From assembly GCA_031277235.1 (NCBI GenBank), contig JAITMT010000507.1, positions 1 through 6,476 on the forward strand: 6,476 nucleotides of DNA, given 5' to 3'. The notes under the pieces were generated by a model that was not told the origin of the DNA, searched no databases, and worked only from the letters and a program-made list of their open reading frames with translations. The stretch is from Tannerella sp. GTDB taxonomy: Bacteria > Bacteroidota > Bacteroidia > Bacteroidales > Tannerellaceae. Each line of letters begins with the position of its first letter. Positions within the stretch are counted from its first letter, which is position 1. Both the position numbers and the translations under genes were made by a program. This document shows positions 1-6,390 of the stretch, one piece after another.

Positions 1-743
1 ATGTTGTCTGTATTCCAGCTCGTATTGGCGGTCAGCGCATCGGCAGCCAGCGGTGGCAACACAAAGCGAAGGTTGCCGAAATCATCATAAACATAATAAG
101 TATTACCTATTTCGGAATCGCGCTGAATCAATACGACCCGCCCCAACTTGTCCGTATATGTGTAGGTTGTATTTCTTCCGTTTTCGTCGGATGTTTTTGT
201 AACAAAGAGTTGACCGTTGGCATAATTCCCGTTTTTCACAAGATTATTCCCCGACACATAATAATAGGCGCAGGAGCCTGTCTGGTATTCAGTCTTCACC
301 GACCGGTCGTAGTCGTGCCAGTTTGCTCCGGGACCGTATTCCTCGACAGCACGGTTGAGCGGCGAGGGCTCGTAAACCCGTTTGGAATAGGGTTTGGCAT
401 CGTTTTGGTAGATGCTTGACGACAGGTTCTGAAAGTTGCTTAACGTCACGAAAGCGCCATTATTCCCGGCTTTCGGACGGGGTAACCAGGTGTTCGATTC
501 CCGTCCGAAAGCGTCGTATTCCTGATAAACGACGAGGTCTTCGCCGTTTCCGCCCGCTCCGACCTGAACGGTTTCCACCGGACGTCCCAATCCGTCGAAG
601 TATTGAACCGTACGCAACGAAGTGCTGCCCGTTTCATTCAGATAAGTTGTTGTTTGGATGTAATTCTGATCGGAAGATTGAGCCGCCACTCCCTGTGAAG
701 CCATCCAAAAAATGTTGATGAGAATGAATATTGATCTTTTCAT
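1..743 (-). CDS. RHS/YD-repeat protein, DUF6443-type N-terminus (partial, C-terminus outside window)
   Basis: The reading frame starts at ATG 743-741 and stays open for 247 codons to the window edge. Residues 1-21 form a signal peptide (MKRS, then a hydrophobic core, then VAA before QSSD). The motif TVQYFDGLGRPVETVQ at about 45-60 is the hallmark of the DUF6443 segment that opens many Bacteroidetes RHS proteins. A YD/RHS-like repeat is visible near 193-231 (YTYTDKLGRVVLIQ, then YYVYDDFGNLRFVLPP). RHS proteins form large secreted beta-shells and often carry a variable C-terminal toxin or adhesive domain, which cannot be seen here. The start lies 4 nt after the TAA of the T9SS-tail gene, with AT-rich sequence upstream (AACATTAAAGCC), so translational coupling and a shared transcript are likely. 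Family assignment is confident; function is not established. Confidence 0.88.
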   Translation of the reverse strand, partial: MKRSIFILINIFWMASQGVAAQSSDQNYIQTTTYLNETGSTSLRTVQYFDGLGRPVETVQVGAGGNGEDLVVYQEYDAFGRESNTWLPRPKAGNNGAFVTLSNFQNLSSSIYQNDAKPYSKRVYEPSPLNRAVEEYGPGANWHDYDRSVKTEYQTGSCAYYYVSGNNLVKNGNYANGQLFVTKTSDENGRNTTYTYTDKLGRVVLIQRDSEIGNTYYVYDDFGNLRFVLPPLAADALTANTSWNTDN

Positions 744-747
744 GGCT

Positions 748-1896
748 TTAATGTTTTAAAATGGTTTCGCTGTGCATATAATTGTCCGCCCAAATACTGA
801 GCAGGTAGTAACCCGTAGGCAGGGATGAAACATGGAACTGAAACCGGTGGTTACCCCGGGTAAATTTTCCTTTGTTTTCGTTCAGATAAACGCTGTTGCC
901 GGCGATCGAACGCAGTTGGATTTTGATTCCGGCTTCCACAGGCAGAAAGATTTCCACATTTAACTGTGTTGCGACCGGATTCGGAAAGGCGTTGAACATA
1001 AAATCGGACAACGGAGCATTTTTCTTCTCTTTTTTTTGCGCTTCGACCAATTGTCGGTTCTCCGGATCGGTATCTAAATAATAATGATCCTGTGGAGGAT
1101 AGAAGAAAGCCGTCGAAAAAAAAGAAGGCTGAACCGTGTCGTTGGCATTGAAATGCCGGATGGTTTCAAACACCGGATAGCGGTAACCCCGGGCATACCA
1201 CAGGTAATTTTCGATCCGGATGTTCAACGGTTCCGACAGGTTTTGAGCGGGCGCTTTGTTGTGTAAAGCGGTATCCGGCAGTTCGACAAGGGTTCGCATA
1301 GTTTTGATACGCATCACGTGATACAATGTATCTTTATCCGGGAGGATCATCATCCCCTGCGCATCGGCTTCAATGTGGATATCGCCTATACTTTGCATGG
1401 GTTTGGCACCTGCATAAAATGTTTGGGAATGATAGGAGCTTTCAATTTTTTGTCCGTAACCGAAAGGAAACGGAATCACTAACAACGGTTGTTTATGGTA
1501 CATTTGGGACACGGCATTGGCATGTCCCAACAAGACGAGTTGTCCATCTTTGACCTGATAATAGTAAGACGTGAAATGCTCGGAGCCAACTATCATGTTT
1601 TCCAACTCTGTCTCACCGGCAGACAGCGTATTCAGTCCCAGCAACTGGATATCATGACCGAAAAATTTCGGAGTCCGATAAAACACCTTATATTCCGGAT
1701 TCACTGCCTGCAGCCGGCTGAAATCCCACAAAACATGTTCTCCCGAACGGCCGGGATCTTTGTATTCGACCTGCTGTTTGAAGAGCTCATCACCCATGCG
1801 AGGCAGGTTTAATTCCGGTTTCAGGGAAAACTGGGCCCAAAGCATGCTCTGAATGCTCAATCCGCTAAGTAGAAATAATAGGCTACGTGTTTTCAT
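748..1896 (-). CDS. Secreted protein with C-terminal type IX secretion sorting domain (T9SS type A)
   Basis: This is a 382-residue protein starting at ATG 1896-1894. Residues 1-21 are a clear Sec signal peptide, with likely cleavage after LWA, before QFSL. The body (about 22-280) is unrecognised, rich in aromatic residues and predicted to be beta-rich. A Lys-rich linker (QKKEKKNAP, about 286-294) leads to a C-terminal domain at about 299-382. That domain has the Por secretion tail pattern: NAFPNPV near 302-308, a middle IQLRSIAGNSVY stretch, SLPTGYYLLSI, and a final SETILKH. Such tails direct proteins through the outer membrane by T9SS, usually followed by tail cleavage and surface anchoring. 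The gene ends 4 nt before the RHS gene, suggesting that the two products work together at the cell surface. The body gives no enzymatic motif, so the role is unknown. Confidence 0.88.
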   Translation of the reverse strand: MKTRSLLFLLSGLSIQSMLWAQFSLKPELNLPRMGDELFKQQVEYKDPGRSGEHVLWDFSRLQAVNPEYKVFYRTPKFFGHDIQLLGLNTLSAGETELENMIVGSEHFTSYYYQVKDGQLVLLGHANAVSQMYHKQPLLVIPFPFGYGQKIESSYHSQTFYAGAKPMQSIGDIHIEADAQGMMILPDKDTLYHVMRIKTMRTLVELPDTALHNKAPAQNLSEPLNIRIENYLWYARGYRYPVFETIRHFNANDTVQPSFFSTAFFYPPQDHYYLDTDPENRQLVEAQKKEKKNAPLSDFMFNAFPNPVATQLNVEIFLPVEAGIKIQLRSIAGNSVYLNENKGKFTRGNHRFQFHVSSLPTGYYLLSIWADNYMHSETILKH

Positions 1897-1929
1897 GTGA
1901 ATATTTTTGTATATATAATTGAATTTTTA

Positions 1930-1937
1930 CAAAATTA
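1930..1937 (-). promoter_or_regulatory. Putative Bacteroidetes -7 box for the T9SS-protein/RHS operon
   Basis: On the minus strand TAATTTTG matches the Bacteroidetes -7 consensus TAnnTTTG exactly. It sits 33 nt upstream of ATG 1896, giving a 5' leader of roughly 28 nt. There is no TTTG at the usual 19-21 nt upstream; the closest candidate is CTTG (1954-1957) at a short 16-nt spacing, so the -33 element is weak or absent. The 1897-2034 gap is very AT-rich, which lowers the value of the match, but it is the only good promoter candidate between the rhamnosidase stop and this gene. Confidence 0.5.
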
Positions 1938-2034
1938 TGAAAAAAATTCCAATCAAGCTACTATTTCAATGTTAAATAATGTTAATATATTATCTTTCAG
2001 TGTTTTAATACCAAGTAATTATCTGTATGACTGC

Positions 2035-4155
2035 TCAAAATTGGAACAGGGCTTGAATGATGTATTCTTTATTTGTTTCTATTTTTATTTTGTATGTATC
2101 TTTTACAATCGTCTCGACTAGGCCAGTATTTACAGAAGGTTCGGAAACGGTAGTGAAATACAGATACCCTTCTCCTTGCGAGGCAGATACTTTGATTTGT
2201 TCCCTGTCCATATATACTTTTATTTCTCCTTCCGGAACAGGAACAACGCCTTCTATCCATTGCAAATCTCCTAATGCGGGACAGATACGGAATGTCTTAT
2301 AACCTCCTGTTTCCGGTTGGACGCCCAGATAATATTTTCCAAACAGGTAAAGCGGGCTGGCTCCCCAACCGTGGCAAAGGCTTTTTCCATACGGACGACC
2401 ATACATGGCTAAATGTTCGGTTCCTGTTTCATTCGGATTGTATTTTTCCCAAAATGAGGTAGCTCCCAAATTCAACATCCCTCCCCAATAATTGCGGATT
2501 TCCCGCAACACATGTTGATGTTCGCCCAGTTTGCACAACGCTTCCAATTCATAGAAACGCATGTAAGGCGTCGTAATTTTCAAGGCATCGGGATTGAGCA
2601 GCACATTCTGTTTCACGGATTGCGTTTTCGCTTCGTCCAAATAGCCGAAAAGAATGGCAAACAAATTGGTGTAAGGCGTTATCTGTTCGCTTTGAACGCC
2701 GTTTTCACGGTTGTGCACAAAAGCGCCCTTTTTGTCCGACCAGAAAGCAGTAAACAGTTTATTAAACAAATCGTCGGCTAACTGTTTGTAATTCAATAGA
2801 TCATCTGTTTGATTTAGGAGTCCGGCGCATAAAGCCATCGCTTCCAGACTACGGCAGAACAGTAACTGTTCAACACTGACTTCGCCGGCTTTACTCATTT
2901 GGAAGTCCGCCCAATCAATGAAAACCCAGTCCCCGGCAAGACCTTCCATCATTCCGTTACCGTTTCTGCGCGACAGGCAATAATCCATCAGGCTTTTCAT
3001 ACGCGGATAAATCATTTCGATAAATGCCAGGTCTCCCGTATAGCGATAATAATCATAAATACCTATGAACCAATAAAATGTATAATCCATAATGGTATTG
3101 ATATGACTGGTTACCGGATTTTTGCCGCGCAAGTTCAGGATCGTCCTCCGGACTGAAGGCGAATCGAAGAAGAGGTAATAGTTCATCCCATAATTTTGAT
3201 AAGCGTCACCGCTCCACACCCAGCGGTCGCGCTTGATGCCGTCGATGAAAAACTCGCGGGTAGTGAGGTGCAGCGTGTAAGCGGAAATATCCCAAATCCG
3301 GTTGATTAGTTCGTCGTTGCAACGGAATTTGCCGCGATATTCCAACGGCAGGTATTCATACAGCATGGACACGGAATCGTAAATCAAACCCTCGTTCTCT
3401 ACATAGACATAGCGGAAAGCGCGGGATTCGGGAATGGTAAAATCTTTGGCTTGATCGCCTTGAAATGTAAAACGGTCGAGCGTTTCACATTTTTCCGTAT
3501 CCAACGCTTCTTCTTTGGATTCGCCGTAATATAGGTTTAGTTTGCCCTCACTTCTCAATCCGTGAAATACGACGAAACCAAATGTTTCCTTGCCGAAATC
3601 CAACAAGATGCCGCCGGGTTGCCGCTCTATTCCAACTGCAGGCATTGCCTCTGTCGCTAATCGGAATTGAGAAGGCGGAGCATCGGGACTGTCGAAATTC
3701 CAACATCCGGCATTGACATACACGGTGCCGGAAATAGTATCGGAAGCCTTGCCCGATTCGTCGATCCATTCCTTATCTTCAAACGTAACAAGCCATGTAT
3801 CATCGGATTGAACGGTTTTCCCTTTGACAAAAATAGCCGGTACACGAGATTGATTATACACTTTTATATTCAAACGGTGTTCGCCTGCCGGAATATGTAT
3901 CTTCGCCGGATTACCGCTCAACAATTTCCCGTCGAACTTGACGTTGTATTTTCCTTCGACGAATATTTCGATGTCTTCGCCGGATGTCAAATTCAATTTT
4001 TTGGAAAATTCCACCAATACGTAATGGCTGTCCATTTTCCAGAAAGGCGGGAAGAATACGCCCCGCTCCGTGCGGCGGTTTTGCATTTCGTTGCCCAGCC
4101 GGATTTCAAAATCACCAGGGTAATAAATCCATGTAGCGGTATCTCTAAATCTCAT
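2035..4155 (-). CDS. Alpha-L-rhamnosidase, glycoside hydrolase family 78 type, probably cytoplasmic
   Basis: This 706-residue protein hydrolyses terminal alpha-L-rhamnosyl residues by family assignment. The layout fits GH78: N-terminal beta-sandwich regions (about 1-270, opening with the PGDFEIRL and FFPPFWKMDSHY signatures of one bacterial subgroup), an (alpha/alpha)6 barrel (about 275-610) and a C-terminal beta-sandwich (about 612-706). Barrel signatures are FFIDGIKRDRWVWSGD (302-317), GDWVFIDWAD (408-417), SFWEKY (567-572) with Glu570 the likely base, and CHGWGASP (594-601). Asp305, Asp310 and Asp317 align with the acidic residues of the usual DxPQRxE...GD motif; Asp310 occupies the position that is usually Glu. 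No signal peptide is present, so it probably acts in the cytoplasm on a substrate imported by the upstream permease. Its ATG overlaps the permease stop by 11 nt, indicating translational coupling. The natural substrate cannot be read from the sequence. Confidence 0.9.
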   Translation of the reverse strand: MRFRDTATWIYYPGDFEIRLGNEMQNRRTERGVFFPPFWKMDSHYVLVEFSKKLNLTSGEDIEIFVEGKYNVKFDGKLLSGNPAKIHIPAGEHRLNIKVYNQSRVPAIFVKGKTVQSDDTWLVTFEDKEWIDESGKASDTISGTVYVNAGCWNFDSPDAPPSQFRLATEAMPAVGIERQPGGILLDFGKETFGFVVFHGLRSEGKLNLYYGESKEEALDTEKCETLDRFTFQGDQAKDFTIPESRAFRYVYVENEGLIYDSVSMLYEYLPLEYRGKFRCNDELINRIWDISAYTLHLTTREFFIDGIKRDRWVWSGDAYQNYGMNYYLFFDSPSVRRTILNLRGKNPVTSHINTIMDYTFYWFIGIYDYYRYTGDLAFIEMIYPRMKSLMDYCLSRRNGNGMMEGLAGDWVFIDWADFQMSKAGEVSVEQLLFCRSLEAMALCAGLLNQTDDLLNYKQLADDLFNKLFTAFWSDKKGAFVHNRENGVQSEQITPYTNLFAILFGYLDEAKTQSVKQNVLLNPDALKITTPYMRFYELEALCKLGEHQHVLREIRNYWGGMLNLGATSFWEKYNPNETGTEHLAMYGRPYGKSLCHGWGASPLYLFGKYYLGVQPETGGYKTFRICPALGDLQWIEGVVPVPEGEIKVYMDREQIKVSASQGEGYLYFTTVSEPSVNTGLVETIVKDTYKIKIETNKEYIIQALFQF

Positions 4156-5509
4156 TTCCGTATCTTTCTTCCGTTATCTGCTTCAAGGTTTTACCGCGTG
4201 TTTTGGGCGTCCAGATGGTTCCTACGATCAGTGCAACAATCAGCAACCCGGTCATCAGGTAAGCCGCAAAGAAAAATCCTTCGCCGTTTGTACCGTAGAT
4301 ATGGACAAATACAAACCCCCAGATGGCAGCACCGCTTCTTACAATAAAAAACATAACCCCCTGTGCAGCAGCACGATACTTGGCAGGAAACAGTTCCGAC
4401 GCCCAAAGCGCGTAAAATGCCTGTACGCTTACTCCTGCGTGGATACCCCAGAGGATGGTGAACGTCCACAAAGTAGCGTTATTCATCCCCATAAAAAGTA
4501 AAACAATCCACGCCGCAATGCCAATCAATGTGGCAACAAAATACATCCAGCGCTGATTGATTTTGTCTATCAGCATGGAAAAGCCAAAGTAGGTTGCCGC
4601 GACAATAATAAGCCACTGTACGGCAGTCAGCATATTGGAATTTGCATTTGAAAGTCCGCCTACGGTCTCAAAAATATGCTGCTGGAAGAATCCCATCACG
4701 CTTGCCACCAAGTTCCAGGTGAGGTAAATACCTGCCAGGAAAAGAATGGTGCGCACATTCACCCTGTTGGTAAACAGCGACCCGAACGATACGAAAACGT
4801 TCGGCTGCTTTTCCGTATTCTGCTTCAATTGAACTTCTTCCCATTCTTTCGACTCGTCGAGTTTTCGTTGCAACGTCCACGCTATAAATGCAACGATAAA
4901 CAGCGTCCCGAAAATAATCCGGCTGCTAAATACATGAACGGCTTCAATACTCGCGTTACCGCTTAAAAATAGAATAGCCGCTTTTTTAACCCATCCAAAC
5001 AGAACGCCTGCTTCTGCTCCTGCTTTATCGGGAGCAAGCAACATTCCCAACAGTAAAATAATGGCCGGACCCACGCCCCAGGCAAACTGCGATATACCGA
5101 TATTACGACCGCGATTGCCAACTTCCGAACTTTCAGAAATATACGTCCACGCGGCAGGAACACCCACGCCTACCGAAATGCCCGTAATCAGAAATCCGAG
5201 CAACAGCATCGGAAAGTTTACCGTAAACATAATCACTGTAACGCCCAGCATATATACAAGCATATTATAAGTGTAAATTGTTTTTCGACCGTACTTGTCA
5301 GCCAGAAAACCGCCGATAATAGCACCCAAAGCCGCGCCGAAACAGTTCGCACTAATGGCATTGAGCCACCCGAGATTATCTCCGGTCAATCCGAGATAAT
5401 TTTGCCAGAGCGTTAGTCCACTCGCACCGGCAACAATCGCGCCTGCGTCCAGATAATTCGTGAGCGACACCACGATTGTACTTTTCAAACTTCCTTTTTT
5501 ATGTGTCAC
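4145..5509 (-). CDS. MFS sugar transporter (sugar porter-like), GTG start
   Basis: This 454-residue integral membrane protein has about 12 predicted membrane segments. Sugar-porter signatures are present: GGFLADKYGRK at 66-76 (loop 2-3 motif A), ESSEVGNRGR at 126-135 after TM4, ELFPAKYRAAAQG at 372-384 after TM10, and PKTRGKTLKQI at 435-445 near the C-terminus (compare PETRGKTLEEI). A longer loop with poorly hydrophobic stretches lies at about 160-195 between TM5 and TM6. The start is GTG (5509-5507), because an in-frame TAA lies five codons upstream (5524-5522) and the first internal Met is at residue 83, inside the membrane domain. An A7 run just upstream acts as an A-rich ribosome site. 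It is first in an operon with the rhamnosidase, so it probably imports a rhamnose-bearing oligosaccharide or glycoside across the inner membrane. Substrate is inferred from context only. Confidence 0.9.
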   Translation of the reverse strand: MTHKKGSLKSTIVVSLTNYLDAGAIVAGASGLTLWQNYLGLTGDNLGWLNAISANCFGAALGAIIGGFLADKYGRKTIYTYNMLVYMLGVTVIMFTVNFPMLLLGFLITGISVGVGVPAAWTYISESSEVGNRGRNIGISQFAWGVGPAIILLLGMLLAPDKAGAEAGVLFGWVKKAAILFLSGNASIEAVHVFSSRIIFGTLFIVAFIAWTLQRKLDESKEWEEVQLKQNTEKQPNVFVSFGSLFTNRVNVRTILFLAGIYLTWNLVASVMGFFQQHIFETVGGLSNANSNMLTAVQWLIIVAATYFGFSMLIDKINQRWMYFVATLIGIAAWIVLLFMGMNNATLWTFTILWGIHAGVSVQAFYALWASELFPAKYRAAAQGVMFFIVRSGAAIWGFVFVHIYGTNGEGFFFAAYLMTGLLIVALIVGTIWTPKTRGKTLKQITEERYGNEI

Positions 5510-5549
5510 GTGTTTTTTTAGTTACTGTATATTGTAAGATTTTCGGCGG

Positions 5550-5581
5550 CAAAAGTAAATCAATTTTTTGATTATTCCAAA
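5550..5581 (-). promoter_or_regulatory. Promoter of the permease-rhamnosidase operon (-33 TTTG, -7 TACTTTTG)
   Basis: On the minus strand TTTG (5581-5578) is followed by exactly 20 nt and then TACTTTTG (5557-5550). Both boxes match the Bacteroidetes housekeeping sigma consensus (TTTG, about 20 nt, TAnnTTTG). Transcription should begin near 5545, leaving a leader of about 36 nt before GTG 5509. This is the strongest promoter in the window. The -33 box lies inside one copy of an 8-bp direct repeat. Confidence 0.8.
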
Positions 5582-5593
5582 TACCATTCCAAA
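5574..5593 (-). repeat. 8-bp direct repeat TTTGGAAT overlapping the -33 box
   Basis: TTTGGAAT occurs twice on the minus strand, at 5593-5586 and 5581-5574, with a 12-nt period. The proximal copy contains the -33 TTTG, and the distal copy lies just upstream of it. This placement would suit an activator or repressor site for the permease-rhamnosidase operon, but two copies of an 8-mer in AT-rich DNA may be chance. Confidence 0.4.
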
Positions 5594-5711
5594 AGGATGC
5601 ACGAAGATGTCTTTATGTTATGAAGAATCACAACTGAAAGATTTTCCATTACGTACAAAAAAATTCGGTCTATGCGTCGTCGCCCTTAGGCAAGCAAGGA
5701 ACGAATTTTTC

Positions 5712-5739
5712 CCTCATTGGGAATTTGTTACAAATGAGG
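5712..5739. repeat. Inverted repeat, 7-bp arms (CCTCATT/AATGAGG)
   Basis: CCTCATT (5712-5718) pairs perfectly with AATGAGG (5733-5739) across a 14-nt spacer. A competing smaller hairpin, ATTTG-TTA-CAAAT, occupies 5723-5735. No T-run follows on either strand, so it does not look like an intrinsic terminator. It could be a protein-binding site or an alternative RNA fold. Confidence 0.5.
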
Positions 5740-5786
5740 CTTGTTAGTCTTAAATATTTATGCTTTTCTTAAAGAATCTTTGGGTT

Positions 5787-5814
5787 GGAAAACGCGACTC
5801 CGGAGGCGTTTTCC
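5787..5814. repeat. Near-complete 28-bp palindrome with 9-bp perfect arms
   Basis: GGAAAACGC (5787-5795) pairs perfectly with GCGTTTTCC (5806-5814). The 10-nt spacer itself contains the 8-bp palindrome CTCCGGAG (5798-5805), so nearly the whole 28 bp is symmetric. There is no T-run on either side, which argues against a terminator. The arms share the GGAAA(A)CG theme seen again at 5974-5996. A dimeric DNA-binding protein site or cruciform-forming sequence is plausible. Confidence 0.65.
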
Positions 5815-5822
5815 GTCAAGTC

Positions 5823-5841
5823 ATTTTCAGTCGCTGAAAAT
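5823..5841. repeat. Hairpin with 8-bp perfect arms and 3-nt loop
   Basis: ATTTTCAG (5823-5830), loop TCG, then CTGAAAAT (5834-5841) form a tight stem-loop only 8 nt after the 28-bp palindrome. It is followed by ATTTT on the plus strand, so a weak plus-strand terminator is conceivable, but the stem is AT-rich and no gene ends just upstream. Two adjacent strong inverted repeats suggest a structured or protein-bound site. Confidence 0.55.
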
Positions 5842-5950
5842 ATTTTGGGGAACGCAAAATACAGGAAGTCCAAAAGGAAGAAGGAAGAAAAGGAGGGTAA
5901 AAGGCTGGTAATCAGTTCCGGTTGTCTTCCGCTGTCTCCAGTTGGCGGAT

Positions 5951-5965
5951 AACGGAAATGCCGTT
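5951..5965. repeat. Small inverted repeat AACGG/CCGTT
   Basis: AACGG (5951-5955), a 5-nt spacer, then CCGTT (5961-5965). Each arm extends into the shared motif ACGGAAA / CGTTTC that recurs nearby. Alone it is weak; its interest is as part of the repeat cluster before the integrase. Confidence 0.35.
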
Positions 5966-5973
5966 TCAGGCAG

Positions 5974-5996
5974 GGAAACGCAAACGTTCCGTTTCC
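5974..5996. repeat. Inverted repeat GGAAACG/CGTTTCC
   Basis: GGAAACG (5974-5980) and CGTTTCC (5990-5996) form a perfect 7-bp pair around a 9-nt spacer. It can extend with CA/TG if one G is bulged. The arm sequence is almost the same as that of the 28-bp palindrome at 5787-5814, differing by one A in the run. The same unit therefore appears in two inverted pairs about 180 bp apart. Confidence 0.5.
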
Positions 5997-6109
5997 TGTC
6001 CGTTACCCCTTCGGGATAAGGCAAAACGGAGCAGAACACTGGCTTTGAATGGCTGATTATGGCGCTGTCTGTCTGTATTTTACACTGTTCAAATAACTCA
6101 CGGTTAAAG

Positions 6110-6117
6110 TAATTTTG
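6110..6117 (+). promoter_or_regulatory. Putative -7 box for the integrase fragment
   Basis: TAATTTTG matches TAnnTTTG exactly and lies 21 nt upstream of ATG 6139, giving a leader of about 17 nt. At the 20-nt spacing the upstream element reads TGTT (6086-6089), a poor -33 box. The larger sequence GTAATTTTGC (6109-6118) also fits the GTAnnTTTGC core recalled for CTnDOT-type attachment sites, so promoter and recombination roles cannot be separated by sequence alone. Confidence 0.45.
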
Positions 6118-6138
6118 CAATCTTAAAAATGTGAGTTT

Positions 6139-6390
6139 ATGAATGAAAATTTAAAGGTGTCGTTCTACCTGAAACGGGAACGGAAAAAAGAAAAAAACAT
6201 CGGAGACAATCCGGTTTATCCGGTTGTCGGAAAAATCATTACCGGCAGGAGCATCGCGCAGTTCAGTACGAAGCTGAAAGTCGAAGAACACCTCTGGCAT
6301 GTCAAATCCGGCCGGGCAACCGGCAAGAGCCGTGCAGCCACTGAACTGAACAGGGAGATTAATACCATATCCATATTAAAAACAGTCTGA
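6139..6390 (+). pseudogene. Truncated tyrosine recombinase (integrase): N-terminal arm-binding region only
   Basis: The 83-codon frame opens with KVSFYLKRERKKEK, then PVVGKIITGRSIAQFSTKLKVEEHLWHVKSGRATGKSRAATELNREIN. This closely resembles the arm DNA-binding N-terminus of Bacteroidetes tyrosine site-specific recombinases, which normally run to about 400 residues. The core-binding and catalytic domains (with the R-H-R and Tyr residues) are absent. After about residue 75 the sequence leaves the expected pattern (TISILKTV) and ends at TGA 6390; neither other plus-strand frame resumes the family sequence before the window edge. Disruption by insertion or deletion near 6361-6376 is therefore likelier than a simple frameshift. 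A short functional arm-binding protein is possible but less likely. It may mark the end of an integrated element. Confidence 0.75.

Larger units (their letters stand above)
5510..6138. other. Divergent intergenic region without convincing genes
   Basis: This 629-nt stretch separates the minus-strand permease operon from the plus-strand integrase fragment. Its left end (to about 5593) holds the permease leader and promoter. From about 5594 to 5710 I see nothing recognisable. From about 5710 to 6000 there is a run of perfect short inverted repeats, listed separately, plus the 10-bp palindrome TAAATATTTA at 5751-5760. The right end holds a candidate integrase promoter. The only sizable reading frame (minus, 5827-6120) needs a TTG start and lacks coding character. 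The composition resembles a mobile-element end or recombinase-binding region more than a gene. Confidence 0.6.

Noticed and set aside
1960..2034. Terminator after the rhamnosidase gene
   Set aside because: Only an AT palindrome (TAATATATTA, 1983-1992) is present. There is no GC-rich stem followed by a T-run, so read-through into the T9SS/RHS genes cannot be excluded.
1897..2121. 74-codon plus-strand open frame across the 1897-2034 gap
   Set aside because: It consists of AT-rich hydrophobic translation overlapping a promoter region and the 3' end of the rhamnosidase on the other strand.
3667..4347. 226-codon plus-strand open frame opposite the rhamnosidase and permease
   Set aside because: It lies antisense to two well-supported genes, has no recognisable domain and spans their overlap; it is a shadow frame.
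5787..5850. Intrinsic terminator formed by the two adjacent hairpins
   Set aside because: The strong 28-bp palindrome has no T-run on either strand. The second hairpin is AT-rich, with only ATTTT following, and no gene ends nearby.
5549..6118. TTACTTTTGC (minus, 5558-5549) and GTAATTTTGC (plus, 6109-6118) as paired attachment sites
   Set aside because: The two sites are in inverted, not direct, orientation. One differs from the core at the first base, and both are fully explained as -7 promoter boxes.
5827..6120. 97-codon minus-strand open frame in the intergenic region
   Set aside because: It needs a TTG start inside the integrase -7 box and reads through the inverted-repeat cluster. It has no recognised domain and its composition is not protein-like. 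Conservation of the DNA might mimic a conserved ORF.
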